NCBI GenBank assembly: GCA_028875655.1
Contig: JAPPCX010000068.1
Span: 1 to 42,745 of the forward strand
Source: Chloroflexota bacterium
GTDB taxonomy: Bacteria > Chloroflexota > Dehalococcoidia > Lucifugimonadales > UBA3495
Direction of reading: 5' to 3'
Length of the DNA: 42,745 nt
Shown in pieces: positions 23,809 to 32,568 of the stretch. Below the pieces are notes generated by a model that was given only the letters and a program-made list of their open reading frames with translations, was not told where the DNA came from and did no database searches. Each line of letters starts with the position of its first letter. Within the stretch, counting starts at the first letter, position 1. Position numbers and translations under genes: made by a program.

Positions 23809-25502
23809 CGACGCAACCGACGAGTCCGCCTCCAAAACGGTGGCTACCGCCCCCTCCGGCGGACGGCCACAGGTTGCCCCCAGACCTGCCCGCTCCCGCC
23901 GTTCAGTTGCTCCTGTCCCGCGGCATCGGGACCCGCCGCGCCCTGGAGCAATTTGTTGACCCGGCCGGTCTGCCGCACCCGGCCAACTTGCTGGCCGGCA
24001 TCGACGCGGCCCTGCCCCGGTTGGCCGCCGCCACACATGCCGGCGAGACGGTGGCGGTATTCGGAGATTTTGACGTTGACGGCATCACCGGTACCGCGAT
24101 ACTTACCGAAACATTGAACCGGCTCGGTGCAAACGTCATCCCGTATTTGCCGCATCCGGTGAATGAAGGACACGGCATGACGCCGACCGCCGTTGAGCGA
24201 TTGGTTGGTCAGGGAGCCACCCTCATCGTGACCGTTGATTGCGGAGTCAGCGACGCCGACGAAATCGCTGATGCCATGCGGTCCGGCGCTGACGTCATCA
24301 TCACCGACCACCATACTCCGCCCGAACGCAAACCCGATGCCCTCGCCATCGTGAACCCTAGGATGCCGGGCAACACTTACCCTTTCCCAGAGCTTTGCGG
24401 GGCCGGCATTGCCTACAAGTTGGCCAGCGCCTTGCTGGACTACGTGGGTCATGCGGGGGACCCGTCACTGCTGGAGCTGGCCGCCCTCGGCACTGTCGCC
24501 GATTTGGTTCCCCTGCGAGATGAGAATCGCTACCTCGTGCAGCGTGGACTGGCGACCCTGGGCGGAACCCGTCGCCCCGGCCTGCGCGCTTTGCTCCGCC
24601 GGGTCAACCTGGAGGGCCGCCAGGTTCGCGCTGAGGATGTCTCCTTTCGAGTCGCTCCTCGCCTCAACGCGTCGGGACGAATGGCGCACCCGGAAACTTC
24701 CCTGAAGTTGCTGTTGACTCAGGATGCGAGCGAAGCCGAAGACCTGGTCGCGCAACTCGAAAAATACAATAGCCAACGGCGCGACCTCACGGATCGCGCT
24801 TGTGAAATCGCCATCGACCGCGTCCTCGGCCAGGGTTCCATCCCCGCCATCATTATCTCCAGCGACGACGCATACACACCCGGCATCAACGGCCTGATCG
24901 CCGGACGACTGGCCGAAACCTTTAACCGTCCCGCAGTGGCCCTGGCCCGCGCCGATGCCGGCCATCTGGTTGCCAGCGCCCGCAGCCCCGGCACCTTCAA
25001 CCTCATCGAAGGCATATCACGATGCCGCGATCTACTTGTCCGCTATGGTGGACACGCCGCCGCCGCCGGTTTCACGGTACGCAATGAGCAATTAGAGCAG
25101 GTAGCCGAGCGCCTCCAGGAAATCGCCAGGTCGGACATGGGATTGTTCGCACCCGAACCGGTGCTGGAAATCCACGCCGAAGGCGGTCTGGACGAGCTGC
25201 TGAGTCCGCAACTGGCTGGGCTCTGCGCCCAGCTGGAACCATTTGGCAAAGACAACCCCACTCCCGTTTTCCTGACTCGTCGCGCCCAGGTGCTGAACTG
25301 GGGGTACGTGGGCGCCCAGGGTCAGCACCTCAAGCTGAATGTGTCCAGCGGCGGCCGCAGCGTGGATGCTTTGTCGTGGAACCACGGGGCCGATTGGGGC
25401 GGGTATCACGCCGTGGACCTGGTGTTCCAACTCGCTGAGGACAGGTATCGCGGTGAGAGCCGAACCTATCTCCGCATCGAGGATCTGAGGCCGGCGGTAT
25501 AA
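23805..25502 (+). CDS. recJ: Single-stranded-DNA-specific exonuclease RecJ
   Basis: 5'-3' ssDNA exonuclease of the DHH family, 565 residues. Motif I is FGDFDVDG (Asp88, Asp90, Asp92), then TVDCG, and the DHH motif TDHH (Asp168-His169-His170). The DHHA1 motif RYGGHAAAAGF lies near residue 415, and a C-terminal OB-like domain follows. GTG 23805 overlaps the fabF TGA by four bases and is preferred; longer in-frame starts would lie well inside fabF. The N-terminal ~20 residues are Pro-rich. Confidence 0.95.
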   Translation: MTTQPTSPPPKRWLPPPPADGHRLPPDLPAPAVQLLLSRGIGTRRALEQFVDPAGLPHPANLLAGIDAALPRLAAATHAGETVAVFGDFDVDGITGTAILTETLNRLGANVIPYLPHPVNEGHGMTPTAVERLVGQGATLIVTVDCGVSDADEIADAMRSGADVIITDHHTPPERKPDALAIVNPRMPGNTYPFPELCGAGIAYKLASALLDYVGHAGDPSLLELAALGTVADLVPLRDENRYLVQRGLATLGGTRRPGLRALLRRVNLEGRQVRAEDVSFRVAPRLNASGRMAHPETSLKLLLTQDASEAEDLVAQLEKYNSQRRDLTDRACEIAIDRVLGQGSIPAIIISSDDAYTPGINGLIAGRLAETFNRPAVALARADAGHLVASARSPGTFNLIEGISRCRDLLVRYGGHAAAAGFTVRNEQLEQVAERLQEIARSDMGLFAPEPVLEIHAEGGLDELLSPQLAGLCAQLEPFGKDNPTPVFLTRRAQVLNWGYVGAQGQHLKLNVSSGGRSVDALSWNHGADWGGYHAVDLVFQLAEDRYRGESRTYLRIEDLRPAV

Positions 25503-25503
25503 T
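25498..25503 (+). promoter_or_regulatory. Putative -10 box (TATAAT) of the Uma2-family gene
   Basis: A perfect TATAAT overlaps the recJ stop codon and precedes the Uma2 gene by 30 bases; no clear -35 box. Confidence 0.5.
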
Positions 25504-25533
25504 GGGCCACGGCAGGCAGAAGGAGGCGCTCCC

Positions 25534-26118
25534 ATGACACAGCCCAAGGCAAAGCCGCGCGCCAAGCTGACCAACGCGGACTATATCGCCATGACACCGC
25601 CGGAAAATTCCGGGCCGCGCTACCAACTCATCAACGGAGAGCTCGTTCAGATGGCTGGAGCATCCTTGCGACATCAGATTTTTTTGGGAGGAATCTATCT
25701 CCAGATGGCGCGCCAGGTGGAATACCTCCAAATCGGGCTGGTCCTGTTTGCGCCATACGACGTGCATATTGACCTGTTCAACACCTACCAGCCCGACCTG
25801 CTTTTCGTCTCCAACGCGCGGCAGTCGATTCTGGAATCCCGCGGCATCACGGGCGCTCCCGACCTGGTGATGGAGATACTATCGGAATCAACCCGGCGTC
25901 GAGATTTCAACGAAAAGCTGCCGGTGTATGCTGCCAACGGGGTCAGAGAGGTTTGGATAGTCAACCTGGAAGACGCGACGATAAGCGTTTATTCAACCGG
26001 TGAACACGGCGCAACATTGGTTGGTGAGTTCACCGCCAATGATATGCTTACCTCGGAAGTAATGGCTGGTGTCGCCATTGAGCTGGGGCCAATCTTCGCC
26101 CGTGCAGCGAATGCGTAG
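25534..26118 (+). CDS. Uma2-family (DUF820) PD-(D/E)XK nuclease-like protein
   Basis: A 194-residue protein with the Uma2 layout: YQLINGELVQMAG near the N-terminus, then the nuclease-like core YQPDLLFVSN, APDLVMEILSESTRRRDFNEKLPVYAANGVREVWIVNLE. These are the candidate metal-binding Asp/Glu and Lys residues of a restriction-endonuclease fold. Uma2 proteins are abundant in Cyanobacteria and Chloroflexota, often in several copies and without known biological role. GGAGG lies nine bases before the ATG. It converges on lgt; a 7-bp inverted repeat (26119-26142) separates the two genes. Confidence 0.88.
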   Translation: MTQPKAKPRAKLTNADYIAMTPPENSGPRYQLINGELVQMAGASLRHQIFLGGIYLQMARQVEYLQIGLVLFAPYDVHIDLFNTYQPDLLFVSNARQSILESRGITGAPDLVMEILSESTRRRDFNEKLPVYAANGVREVWIVNLEDATISVYSTGEHGATLVGEFTANDMLTSEVMAGVAIELGPIFARAANA

Positions 26119-26142
26119 GCGGGAGGAGTGATTTACTCCCGC
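26119..26142. repeat. Inverted repeat between convergent Uma2 and lgt genes
   Basis: GCGGGAG (26119-26125) and CTCCCGC (26136-26142) around a 10-base loop; the right arm includes the last codons of lgt. It lacks a T-run, so terminator function is uncertain. Confidence 0.4.
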
Positions 26143-27026
26143 GTTGCCCGTTCCCTCCGCGCCGGCCTCTCCAGGCGCGCCCGGTAAATCAGCAGGGGAA
26201 CCGTCACCAGCATTATCACGAGGGCCACCAGTTGCGCCTCGTTGAATCCGAAGATGTACGTGTTCTGCTCTTCGCGCAGGAACGATATGAAAAACCGGCC
26301 TGCTGAGTATCCCGCGAAGAACAGGGCAAACAGCATCCCCCGGGGCCGGATACGGTCCCGCATCAGCCAGAGTACGCCCGCCCAGACCAGGCAGAAGATC
26401 AGTTCATAGGCTACCGCCGGGTGCGAAGCGGGCCGGCCGTAGCCCAAACTTTCCGGGTGAGTGTACACCCAGCCCCAGGGCAAGTCGGTGAAGCTTGACC
26501 AGTGCTCGCCGTTGATGACGTCGCCGATGCGCCCGATGGCCAGCGCGATCAGCAGGGCCGGCGACGCGATGTCGGCCAGGTGCGCTACGGAGGGGATTTG
26601 TGGAAACGGGCGATGCAGACCCGCCCACCGCAGCCCGCTGTTGTCGCACACCCGATGCAGCCACGCGGCGTTCCGCGTCGTGATGTAGGTGGCTCCGCCG
26701 GCGAACCCTCCCAGGTACGCTCCGAAGATGGCAATTCCGCCGTTCCAGACATAAAGAATCCGTTGCGGATTGTACTGGTAGAAGTCGTTCCAGAAGTCAA
26801 TGACGTGGAGCACACGCGCCCCGATGATGCCGCCGACGATGCACCAGACGGCCACCGATAGAATGGCGTCGCCATCCAAGCCGTCCTGGCGGCCCCAGCG
26901 CCAGGTGAGATAGACGGCGACGGCTACCGCGACGATAGTAAAGAACCCGTGCCACGACAGTTTGAATCCCCATCCATCTATGATGTTCGGGGAGAACGGT
27001 ACGTTGATTACGGCGAGTATGTCCAT
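26133..27026 (-). CDS. lgt: Prolipoprotein diacylglyceryl transferase
   Basis: Inner-membrane enzyme that attaches diacylglycerol to the lipobox Cys of prolipoproteins; 297 residues, about seven membrane helices. Seen are GFKLSWHGFF near the N-terminus, GGIAIFGAYLGGFAGG (the HGGL-type region, with Phe where E. coli has His103, as in several non-proteobacterial enzymes), and the family signature IGRIGDVINGEHWS. AGYSAGRFFISFLRE follows near the C-terminus. An insertion of about 25 residues before the signature (HRVCDNSGLRWAGLHRPF) is not usual. It is downstream of ispE with a 34-base gap; no strong ribosome site is visible. Confidence 0.92.
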   Translation of the reverse strand: MDILAVINVPFSPNIIDGWGFKLSWHGFFTIVAVAVAVYLTWRWGRQDGLDGDAILSVAVWCIVGGIIGARVLHVIDFWNDFYQYNPQRILYVWNGGIAIFGAYLGGFAGGATYITTRNAAWLHRVCDNSGLRWAGLHRPFPQIPSVAHLADIASPALLIALAIGRIGDVINGEHWSSFTDLPWGWVYTHPESLGYGRPASHPAVAYELIFCLVWAGVLWLMRDRIRPRGMLFALFFAGYSAGRFFISFLREEQNTYIFGFNEAQLVALVIMLVTVPLLIYRARLERPARRERATRE

Positions 27027-27060
27027 GAAATCCGGTTCCAGGTAAATTTTGGCGTCAACA

Positions 27061-27936
27061 TTATACTGCTTGCGCCGGGATTATCGTTCGTACCAGGTAC
27101 GCGGTTGCCCCGGTATTCTGCAACGCCGCTTCAACTTTCACGTGTTCGGTTTCATCCGACGGCATGCAGAAAAACGCCGGCCCAGCGCCCGAGAGGCGAG
27201 GAGGGAACCTGGTTACTGCCGCGACGCTTTCCCATACGTCGCTGAGGCCCGGGAAGATTTCCAATGCCGCTCGCGTGAACACGTTGTGGCATGAGTCGCT
27301 GGTGAGGGTCGCAGTTACAAGGGCGGCTGAGTCCGCCAGCCGGCGGGTTTGCGTTCCGTCGGAGTAGTCATCCGGGGTCAGCGCGCCGTAGAGCGTCGGC
27401 GTTTTCCTGGAGATTGTTCCACCCGGCGCCACCAGCAACAGGCAGGTGGTTTCAACCGCCGGCAATTGCTGGAGTTGGTCGCCCCGGCCGGTGCCCAGCG
27501 CAGCCCCTCCCGTCAGCAGAAACGGCACGTCGGAACCCAGGCTCGCTGCCACCGAAGCCAGGTCCTCGCCTGGCAGGTTCAATCCCCACAGTACGTTCAG
27601 GCCGCGCAGGGACGCCGCCGCGTCCGCCGATCCGCCGCCAAGCCCGGCCGCCACCGGGATTCGTTTTTCGATCCCGATGCAGGCATCAGGAGGGACGCCG
27701 GCGTGCTTTGCCAGGGCAACGGCGGCGTTCCAAACGATATTGTCCTCCCCGGACAAGGTTGCGTCATCGCACGTAACGGTCAGGCCGTCCGCTGGCCTCA
27801 AGGTTACCGTGTCGGCCAGGTCAACCGTCTGCAGGATGGTGGCTACCTCGTGATAACCGTCATCCCGGCGCCCGATCACCTCCAGCGACAGGTTGATCTT
27901 CGCGTATGCCGGAATGGACAGCGTATCGGCCGCCAT
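27061..27936 (-). CDS. ispE: 4-diphosphocytidyl-2-C-methyl-D-erythritol kinase
   Basis: GHMP-family kinase of the MEP isoprenoid pathway, 291 residues. It starts with PAYAKINLSLEVIGRRDDGYHEV, has the ATP-binding glycine-rich loop PVAAGLGGGSADAAA and the C-terminal PPRLSGAGPAFF. All three GHMP motifs are present. Its ATG overlaps the rsmA stop by one base (TAATG), so translation is coupled. The rsmA-ispE pairing is common in bacteria. Confidence 0.96.
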   Translation of the reverse strand: MAADTLSIPAYAKINLSLEVIGRRDDGYHEVATILQTVDLADTVTLRPADGLTVTCDDATLSGEDNIVWNAAVALAKHAGVPPDACIGIEKRIPVAAGLGGGSADAAASLRGLNVLWGLNLPGEDLASVAASLGSDVPFLLTGGAALGTGRGDQLQQLPAVETTCLLLVAPGGTISRKTPTLYGALTPDDYSDGTQTRRLADSAALVTATLTSDSCHNVFTRAALEIFPGLSDVWESVAAVTRFPPRLSGAGPAFFCMPSDETEHVKVEAALQNTGATAYLVRTIIPAQAV

Positions 27937-28778
27937 TAACTGGACCTGCTGCGCGGCGCGTCCGGCGGCCAGACGGCATCAAGCTTGCCCCATTCGGCGA
28001 TGGTAAGCGTCGCCGGCCGTCGAGTCTCGTCGATACCGGCATCGTCCAGCGTCGCGCTCACCGTCTCAGTGGGAGCGCCGGTGCCCTGGGCCAGGGAGTT
28101 GCGCAGTTGCTTGCGCGGCGCGGCGAACCCGGCCCGAACCAACGCGAAAAACCTTGACACGTTCTCAACCGTAACCGCCGGCCTACCGAGAACGCTCAGC
28201 TTCACCACAGTGGATGACACCTTAGGCGGCGGGCGAAAGGCGCGCGCCGGCACCTGCGCCACCACCGACGCTTTCGCGTAGAACTGCGTTGCCACCGACA
28301 TCAGCGTCAGCGCTCCGGGCTGGGCGGTCATCGCCTCTCCGACCTCCCGCTGCACCATGACCACCATCACGTCGGGGGGTTGCTCCGATTCCAGGAACCG
28401 CCGGATGATGGGCGCCGCCGCGTAGTAGGGCAGGTTGGCAACCAACTTGTACTGCTGTCCTGCCCCGGCCAACTCGCTGATCGACACCTGCCGCGCGTCT
28501 GCATTGTGAACGACCAGGTTCGGGGGTTCGCCCAGCCGGGCCGGCAACTCCGCTGCTAACCGTTGGTCCAATTCCACCGCCACCACGCGCCCGGCATGTT
28601 CCAGCAATCTCCGGGTCAGCACACCGTTGCCCGGGCCAATCTCAACTATCGTATCCGTCGCTGTTGGCTGTGCGGCGGATACGATCCGGTTGGCAACCCT
28701 GGCGTCAACGAGAAAATGCTGCCCCAGAGACTTGCGCGGCCGGCGTTTGGTGGTTAGCGTTGTAGGTTGGGCGGACAT
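27936..28778 (-). CDS. rsmA: 16S rRNA (adenine1518-N6/adenine1519-N6)-dimethyltransferase
   Basis: KsgA/RsmA dimethylates two adenines in the 3' terminal helix of 16S rRNA; 280 residues. Seen are the N-terminal KSLGQHFLVD, SAM-binding EIGPGNGVLT, VVAVELDQRL and the catalytic NLPYY motif, then the FRPPPKVSSTVVKL region. It lies ~45 bases downstream of the SRP RNA gene on the same strand and begins the rsmA-ispE-lgt run; no clear ribosome site is seen upstream of ATG 28778. Confidence 0.96.
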   Translation of the reverse strand: MSAQPTTLTTKRRPRKSLGQHFLVDARVANRIVSAAQPTATDTIVEIGPGNGVLTRRLLEHAGRVVAVELDQRLAAELPARLGEPPNLVVHNADARQVSISELAGAGQQYKLVANLPYYAAAPIIRRFLESEQPPDVMVVMVQREVGEAMTAQPGALTLMSVATQFYAKASVVAQVPARAFRPPPKVSSTVVKLSVLGRPAVTVENVSRFFALVRAGFAAPRKQLRNSLAQGTGAPTETVSATLDDAGIDETRRPATLTIAEWGKLDAVWPPDAPRSRSS

Positions 28779-28824
28779 GGAACGGAAAAGTGGCCGAGCA
28801 CCTCCCGTTGACTACAGCCTGGGG

Positions 28825-29060
28825 GCATATCGTCGGGACTGGCTCGGGCCGGGCACTCCCACGGCGCCCGCGGGACATCGCTTACCGTTGCTGCCGTCAA
28901 GCCCTGGCGGAGTTCGCGAGCCTGCGCCGCGTGGGACCCGGCCGTCAACGCCACTCCCTGGGAAATTGGCCCTTGCGCCTTGCCGAGGGGAGGAATTCCA
29001 CCCCGCTGTGGCGGGTTGCGGGTATAGGGCACCGCCAGCTCCCCGTGTAGCACGACCACT
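28825..29060 (-). ncRNA. ffs: Signal recognition particle RNA, large (Alu-domain-containing) type
   Basis: On the minus strand the 5' part GUGCUACACGGGGAGC, then GCGGUGCCCUAUACCCGCAA, follows the Alu domain of the Bacillus scRNA. GGCGUUGACGGCCGGGUCCC matches its GGUGUUGACG segment. Long helix 5 can form: GGCCGGG pairs with CCCGGCC and UCCCACG pairs with CGUGGGA. The domain IV tip has CAGG ... AGCA, the SRP54-binding symmetric loop, but the apical tetraloop is not the usual GGAA. A consensus promoter ends seven bases before the assumed 5' end. The 3' end is approximate. The short open frames crossing this segment are not genes. Confidence 0.88.
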
Positions 29061-29066
29061 GCAAAC

Positions 29067-29095
29067 ATGGTATGCGGCGAACCCCCAGGTGTCAA
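29067..29095 (-). promoter_or_regulatory. Consensus promoter of the SRP RNA gene
   Basis: Perfect TTGACA (29095-29090), a 17-bp spacer and TACCAT (29072-29067) on the minus strand; the predicted start is at 29060 or 29059. It is the best -35 hexamer noticed in the window, as suits a stable RNA gene. Confidence 0.88.
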
Positions 29096-29127
29096 ACAGG
29101 CCCGCCAACCCGGTAGGGATCGTCCCG

Positions 29128-30090
29128 CTACCGTCCCTGGAAGTGCGGCACGATGTCCTTGGCGATCACTTCCAGATGTCGCCGCCGGTCCTCCCGGGGC
29201 GCCGCGATGCTGAACACGATGTACCGCGCGCCGGCATCGATGTATTCCTGCAGCCGGTCAATGCACATTTTCGGCGTCCCCAGCAGGCAGTAACGCCGCA
29301 CGATGTTGATGAACTCGCCGCCGTAGAGGTACTGGTTCCCCAGGGCTTCCGCCGCCGTCCTGGCCGCCTGCTCCTCAGTGGGCGCGATGTTGATGTACGG
29401 GAAAAACGCCCACTGAAAGCCCGACAGGTCGCGTCCTTCCTCGGCGGCGAACTCGCCAATCTTAGCCACGCTGTCCCGGTAGCGCTCGGGGCTGTAAAAG
29501 TATGGCAGCCACCCGTCTCCATAGCGCACCGCTCGCCGCATCGCCGCATCCCGGCGTCCGGCCACCCACACCGGTGGGTGCGGCTTTTGCGCCGGCTTGG
29601 GGTTGATAGCCGCCTCATCCAGCGTGTAATGCCGGCCGCGCATCGTCACGTCGTCCTCAGTCCAGAGGCGTCGCAGCGCGTCCAGGCATTCGTCCGTCCG
29701 CCGGCCCCGGCCACGCAGGTCGATGCCGGCGTTCTCGTATTCCATGGGGAACTCGCCGCCTACGCCCACGCCCAGCGTCAGCCGGCCACCCGAAGCGATG
29801 TCCAGCGTCGCCGTCATGCGCGCCAGCATCAGCGGATGGTAAAAGGGGGCGAGGGCTACCGAGGTCAGGATCCGGATTCTTTCCGTGGCCCCGGCCGCCA
29901 CCGCCAGCAGGGGAAGGGCAGCGTGGGTCGGCCCCGGCGGCCGGCCGCGCATGAAGTGCTCGCCGGCGCCCATGAACTCAAAGCCCAGGTCTTCCATCAA
30001 CCGCGCCTGTTCCACGGTGCGGTCGGCCGGCAGCGCCATGCTGGCCCCGAAGTGAAGTTGGATGCTGTCTCTCGCTGTATCTGATGCCAT
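29128..30090 (-). CDS. LLM-class (F420-dependent type) flavin oxidoreductase
   Basis: A 320-residue luciferase-like TIM-barrel protein. Recognisable segments are EDLGFEFMGAGEHF, ATERIRILTSVALAPFYHPLMLARMTATLDIASGGRLTLGVGVGG, and PPVWVAGRRDAAMRRAVRYGDGWLP, typical of the F420-dependent group. ATG 30090 is chosen over a start 20 codons upstream because the barrel's first strand begins soon after and GGTGGA lies just ahead. The substrate is unknown; such enzymes act in redox conversion of alcohols, ketones or cofactors. It is divergent from the NDUFA9-like gene. Confidence 0.88.
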   Translation of the reverse strand: MASDTARDSIQLHFGASMALPADRTVEQARLMEDLGFEFMGAGEHFMRGRPPGPTHAALPLLAVAAGATERIRILTSVALAPFYHPLMLARMTATLDIASGGRLTLGVGVGGEFPMEYENAGIDLRGRGRRTDECLDALRRLWTEDDVTMRGRHYTLDEAAINPKPAQKPHPPVWVAGRRDAAMRRAVRYGDGWLPYFYSPERYRDSVAKIGEFAAEEGRDLSGFQWAFFPYINIAPTEEQAARTAAEALGNQYLYGGEFINIVRRYCLLGTPKMCIDRLQEYIDAGARYIVFSIAAPREDRRRHLEVIAKDIVPHFQGR

Positions 30091-30227
30091 ATTCCACCTG
30101 TGTTTCCCGGCGAGGGTTCCGGTTAGTCCGATTTGGTCACTATATCCCAACCGGCCCGGTTACGGGGCAATGCTATACTTGAACCACCACATCATCCGTC
30201 GATCTCCAACGCCCAGCGAGCATCCTT

Positions 30228-31157
30228 ATGACCGTCCTCGTAACCGGCGCCACCGGGTTTTTGGGCCGCCACGTGGTCCAGCAGTTGCTTGAGACGAACC
30301 ACGAAGTGCGCGTCATGGTTCGCAGCCCGGGCAGCGAGAGCGTCCTGCAGACGCCTCCTACCGACGTCTGCTACGGCAACGTCACCGACCCGGATGCATT
30401 GGCCGAAGCCTGCCGCGGCATCTCCGAGGTGATTCACCTGGTGGCGGTCATCCGCGGCGGCTCACGCCGGTTCGAGGCGATCAACCGTCAGGGAACCGCC
30501 AACGTCGTTGCGGCGGCCCGGGAAGCCGGCTCCGTTCGTAGGTTCGTGCATCTCAGCGCCGTGGGCGCCGCCAACGTTCCCCACCTGCGCTACCTTCATT
30601 CCAAATGGCTGGGCGAGCAGGAGGTCGTTAACGGCGGCCTGCCCTACACCATCATCCGCCCTTCGCTGATTTTCGGGCCGGGCGATGAATTTACCAACGC
30701 AATCGCCGCGCTGGTTCGCTCTCTCCCGATTACGCCGGTGATCGGCTCCGGCAACAATCGCTTGCAGCCAATTCACGTTGAAGACGTGGCCCGGTGCGTC
30801 GCCCTTTCGTTGAGCGGCAACATACGGGGCAACCGCACCGTGGAAATCGGCGGCCCGGAACAGCTGTCGTATAACGAGATCATCCGCGTGGTAGCGCGGG
30901 TAATGAGCCGCCGGCGACTCCTGGTGAATGTCCCGCTGTGGAAAATGCGTCTTCCCATTGCCATGATGGAGATGCTGACGCCGCGAGCGCCCATCAACCG
31001 CGCCATGTTGCAACTGATTACCCTGCGCAACGTCGCCGAACCTGACTCCGTGGAGCGCGTTTTTGGGTTCCGTCCCAGGACGTTTGCCGGCAACATCGAC
31101 CACGTCAGGACCATGACTTTCGGTCAAGCCTTGCGCGCGAATCTTGGACTGAGTTAG
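30228..31157 (+). CDS. NAD(P)-binding protein, complex I NDUFA9-like atypical SDR
   Basis: A 309-residue extended/atypical short-chain dehydrogenase. It has the N-terminal TGATGFLGRHVV dinucleotide-binding motif, HLVAVIR, and HLSAVGA, where the catalytic Ser-Tyr-Lys set is partly replaced (Tyr-x3-His-Ser-Lys at YLHSK). RPSLIFGPGDEF follows. These features match the NDUFA9-like group, which includes a complex I accessory subunit and quinone-related proteins. Possible -10 TATACT at 30174-30179. folC begins eight bases after its stop. Function is unassigned; a link to the nuo genes 27 kb away is only a family-name association. Confidence 0.82.
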   Translation: MTVLVTGATGFLGRHVVQQLLETNHEVRVMVRSPGSESVLQTPPTDVCYGNVTDPDALAEACRGISEVIHLVAVIRGGSRRFEAINRQGTANVVAAAREAGSVRRFVHLSAVGAANVPHLRYLHSKWLGEQEVVNGGLPYTIIRPSLIFGPGDEFTNAIAALVRSLPITPVIGSGNNRLQPIHVEDVARCVALSLSGNIRGNRTVEIGGPEQLSYNEIIRVVARVMSRRRLLVNVPLWKMRLPIAMMEMLTPRAPINRAMLQLITLRNVAEPDSVERVFGFRPRTFAGNIDHVRTMTFGQALRANLGLS

Positions 31158-31165
31158 CTGCTCCC

Positions 31166-32539
31166 ATGAACTACCAGGATTCCATCGCCCGTCTCCTCTC
31201 TCTCGTTGACCACGAACGCAGCGCTCCCGTCCTGCCCCGCCAGAAGCGCATCTACGACCTGCGCAACGTCGGTCGTTTGCTGGGGCGCATGGACAACCCC
31301 CATCGGCGCCCGGGGATAGTTCACGTCGCTGGCACCAAGGGCAAGGGAAGCACCGCCGCGATGATCGAAGCGATTCTGCGCGCCGCCGGCTATTCCACCG
31401 GGTTTTATTCTTCCCCGCACCTGCACTCGTTTTGTGAACGCATCCGCCTTGACGGCGAACCAGTTTCACCCGCCACGTTCGCGGAATTGACCGCCTCCGT
31501 CTGGCCGAACCACCTGGCCAACGCCGCTGACCGGGAGGCTGGCCCGGCAACCCTCTTTGAGTTCCTGACCGCCATGGCTTTCCGCTGTTTTGCGGATAGC
31601 GACACCGATTTCAGCGTCATCGAGGTGGGCTTGGGCGGCCGCCTGGACGCCACTAACGTCGTAACCCCTGCGGTCAGCGTCATCACCCCGGTCAGCCTTG
31701 ACCATACCGCCATTCTCGGTGACACCATCGCGGAGATCGCCGCCGACAAGGCCGGCATCATCAAGCCGAGCGTTCCGGTGATTGTCGCTCCGCAGTTTGC
31801 CGACGCGATGGCGGCCATCAAGGACGCCGCTACCGCGCAGTCCGCGCCGCTAGTAGCTGTAGCCGATGCAGCGAGCTGGGATGTTGGATCGGTGTCCGCC
31901 GCCGGCCAGGACATAACGATTCGCACCGGCCGCGACACCTACAACCTGCTGCTGCCCCTGCTGGGCGATTTCCAGTGCGCCAATGCTGCCGTTGCGGTAA
32001 CCGCCGTGGAGACCCTGGCCGATGCCGGGTATGGGATCGGGTGGGACGCCATAGTTTCCGGCCTGTCTTCCGTGCGATGGCCAGCCCGTCTGGAAGTTCT
32101 GCGCCGCAACCCGGTGATCGTAGCCGACGGCGCACACAACGACCACTCCGTCGCCACCGTCCTGGCGACCCTGAAAAGCAGTATTCCCCACCAAAAGTTG
32201 ACCATCGTGGCCGGTTTCTCCCGGGACAAGCGCGTATGCGCCATGGTCGAGCTGCTGGCCCAACGCGCCGACCGAGTGATTGCCACCCGCTCGCGCCATC
32301 CCCGTTCCATGCGTCCCGCCGAAATCGTGGACGAGTTTGCGGCCCATGACTATCCGGCAAACCGCATTACCCACTCCGATTCCGTTGACGCAGCAATCGA
32401 CGCTGCAGTTGGCGACGTCGGCGAAAACGATCTGGCGCTGGTCACCGGCTCCCTCTTCGTTGCCGCTGAGGCCCGCGAAGCGATTCTCGGTATCGAACCT
32501 GAAACCTACCCCGACCTGCTGCCGCCCGACCTGCGTTAA
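31166..32539 (+). CDS. folC: Folylpolyglutamate synthase / dihydrofolate synthase
   Basis: Mur-ligase-family enzyme adding glutamate to (dihydro)folate, 457 residues. Seen are the P-loop HVAGTKGKGSTAAM, FYSSPHLHSFCERIRLDG, the DFSVIEVGLGGRLDATNVV segment, SLDHTAILGDTIAEIAADKAGIIK, and VADGAHNDHS in the C-terminal domain. All are standard for FolC. The start eight bases after the previous stop suggests one operon with the NDUFA9-like gene. Confidence 0.95.
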   Translation: MNYQDSIARLLSLVDHERSAPVLPRQKRIYDLRNVGRLLGRMDNPHRRPGIVHVAGTKGKGSTAAMIEAILRAAGYSTGFYSSPHLHSFCERIRLDGEPVSPATFAELTASVWPNHLANAADREAGPATLFEFLTAMAFRCFADSDTDFSVIEVGLGGRLDATNVVTPAVSVITPVSLDHTAILGDTIAEIAADKAGIIKPSVPVIVAPQFADAMAAIKDAATAQSAPLVAVADAASWDVGSVSAAGQDITIRTGRDTYNLLLPLLGDFQCANAAVAVTAVETLADAGYGIGWDAIVSGLSSVRWPARLEVLRRNPVIVADGAHNDHSVATVLATLKSSIPHQKLTIVAGFSRDKRVCAMVELLAQRADRVIATRSRHPRSMRPAEIVDEFAAHDYPANRITHSDSVDAAIDAAVGDVGENDLALVTGSLFVAAEAREAILGIEPETYPDLLPPDLR

Positions 32540-32555
32540 CGCGTGTCGTCGGATG

Positions 32556-32561
32556 TAAAAT
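32556..32561 (+). promoter_or_regulatory. Putative -10 box (TAAAAT) close to the second fabF start
   Basis: GATGTAAAATAG places TAAAAT seven bases before the ATG. The same sequence, GATGTAAAATAA, stands five bases before the ymdB ATG at 35972. If these are -10 boxes, the mRNAs would be leaderless or almost so. No -35 box was found for either. Confidence 0.4.
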
Positions 32562-32568
32562 AGCCTCC

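Noticed and set aside
28754-29095. Minus-strand 113-residue open frame
   Set aside because: It lies on the SRP RNA, which explains its sequence; it has no ribosome site and no protein-like pattern.
28627-30084. Long plus-strand open frame (485 codons)
   Set aside because: It is the antisense shadow of the LLM oxidoreductase and the SRP RNA; high G+C makes long false frames common here.
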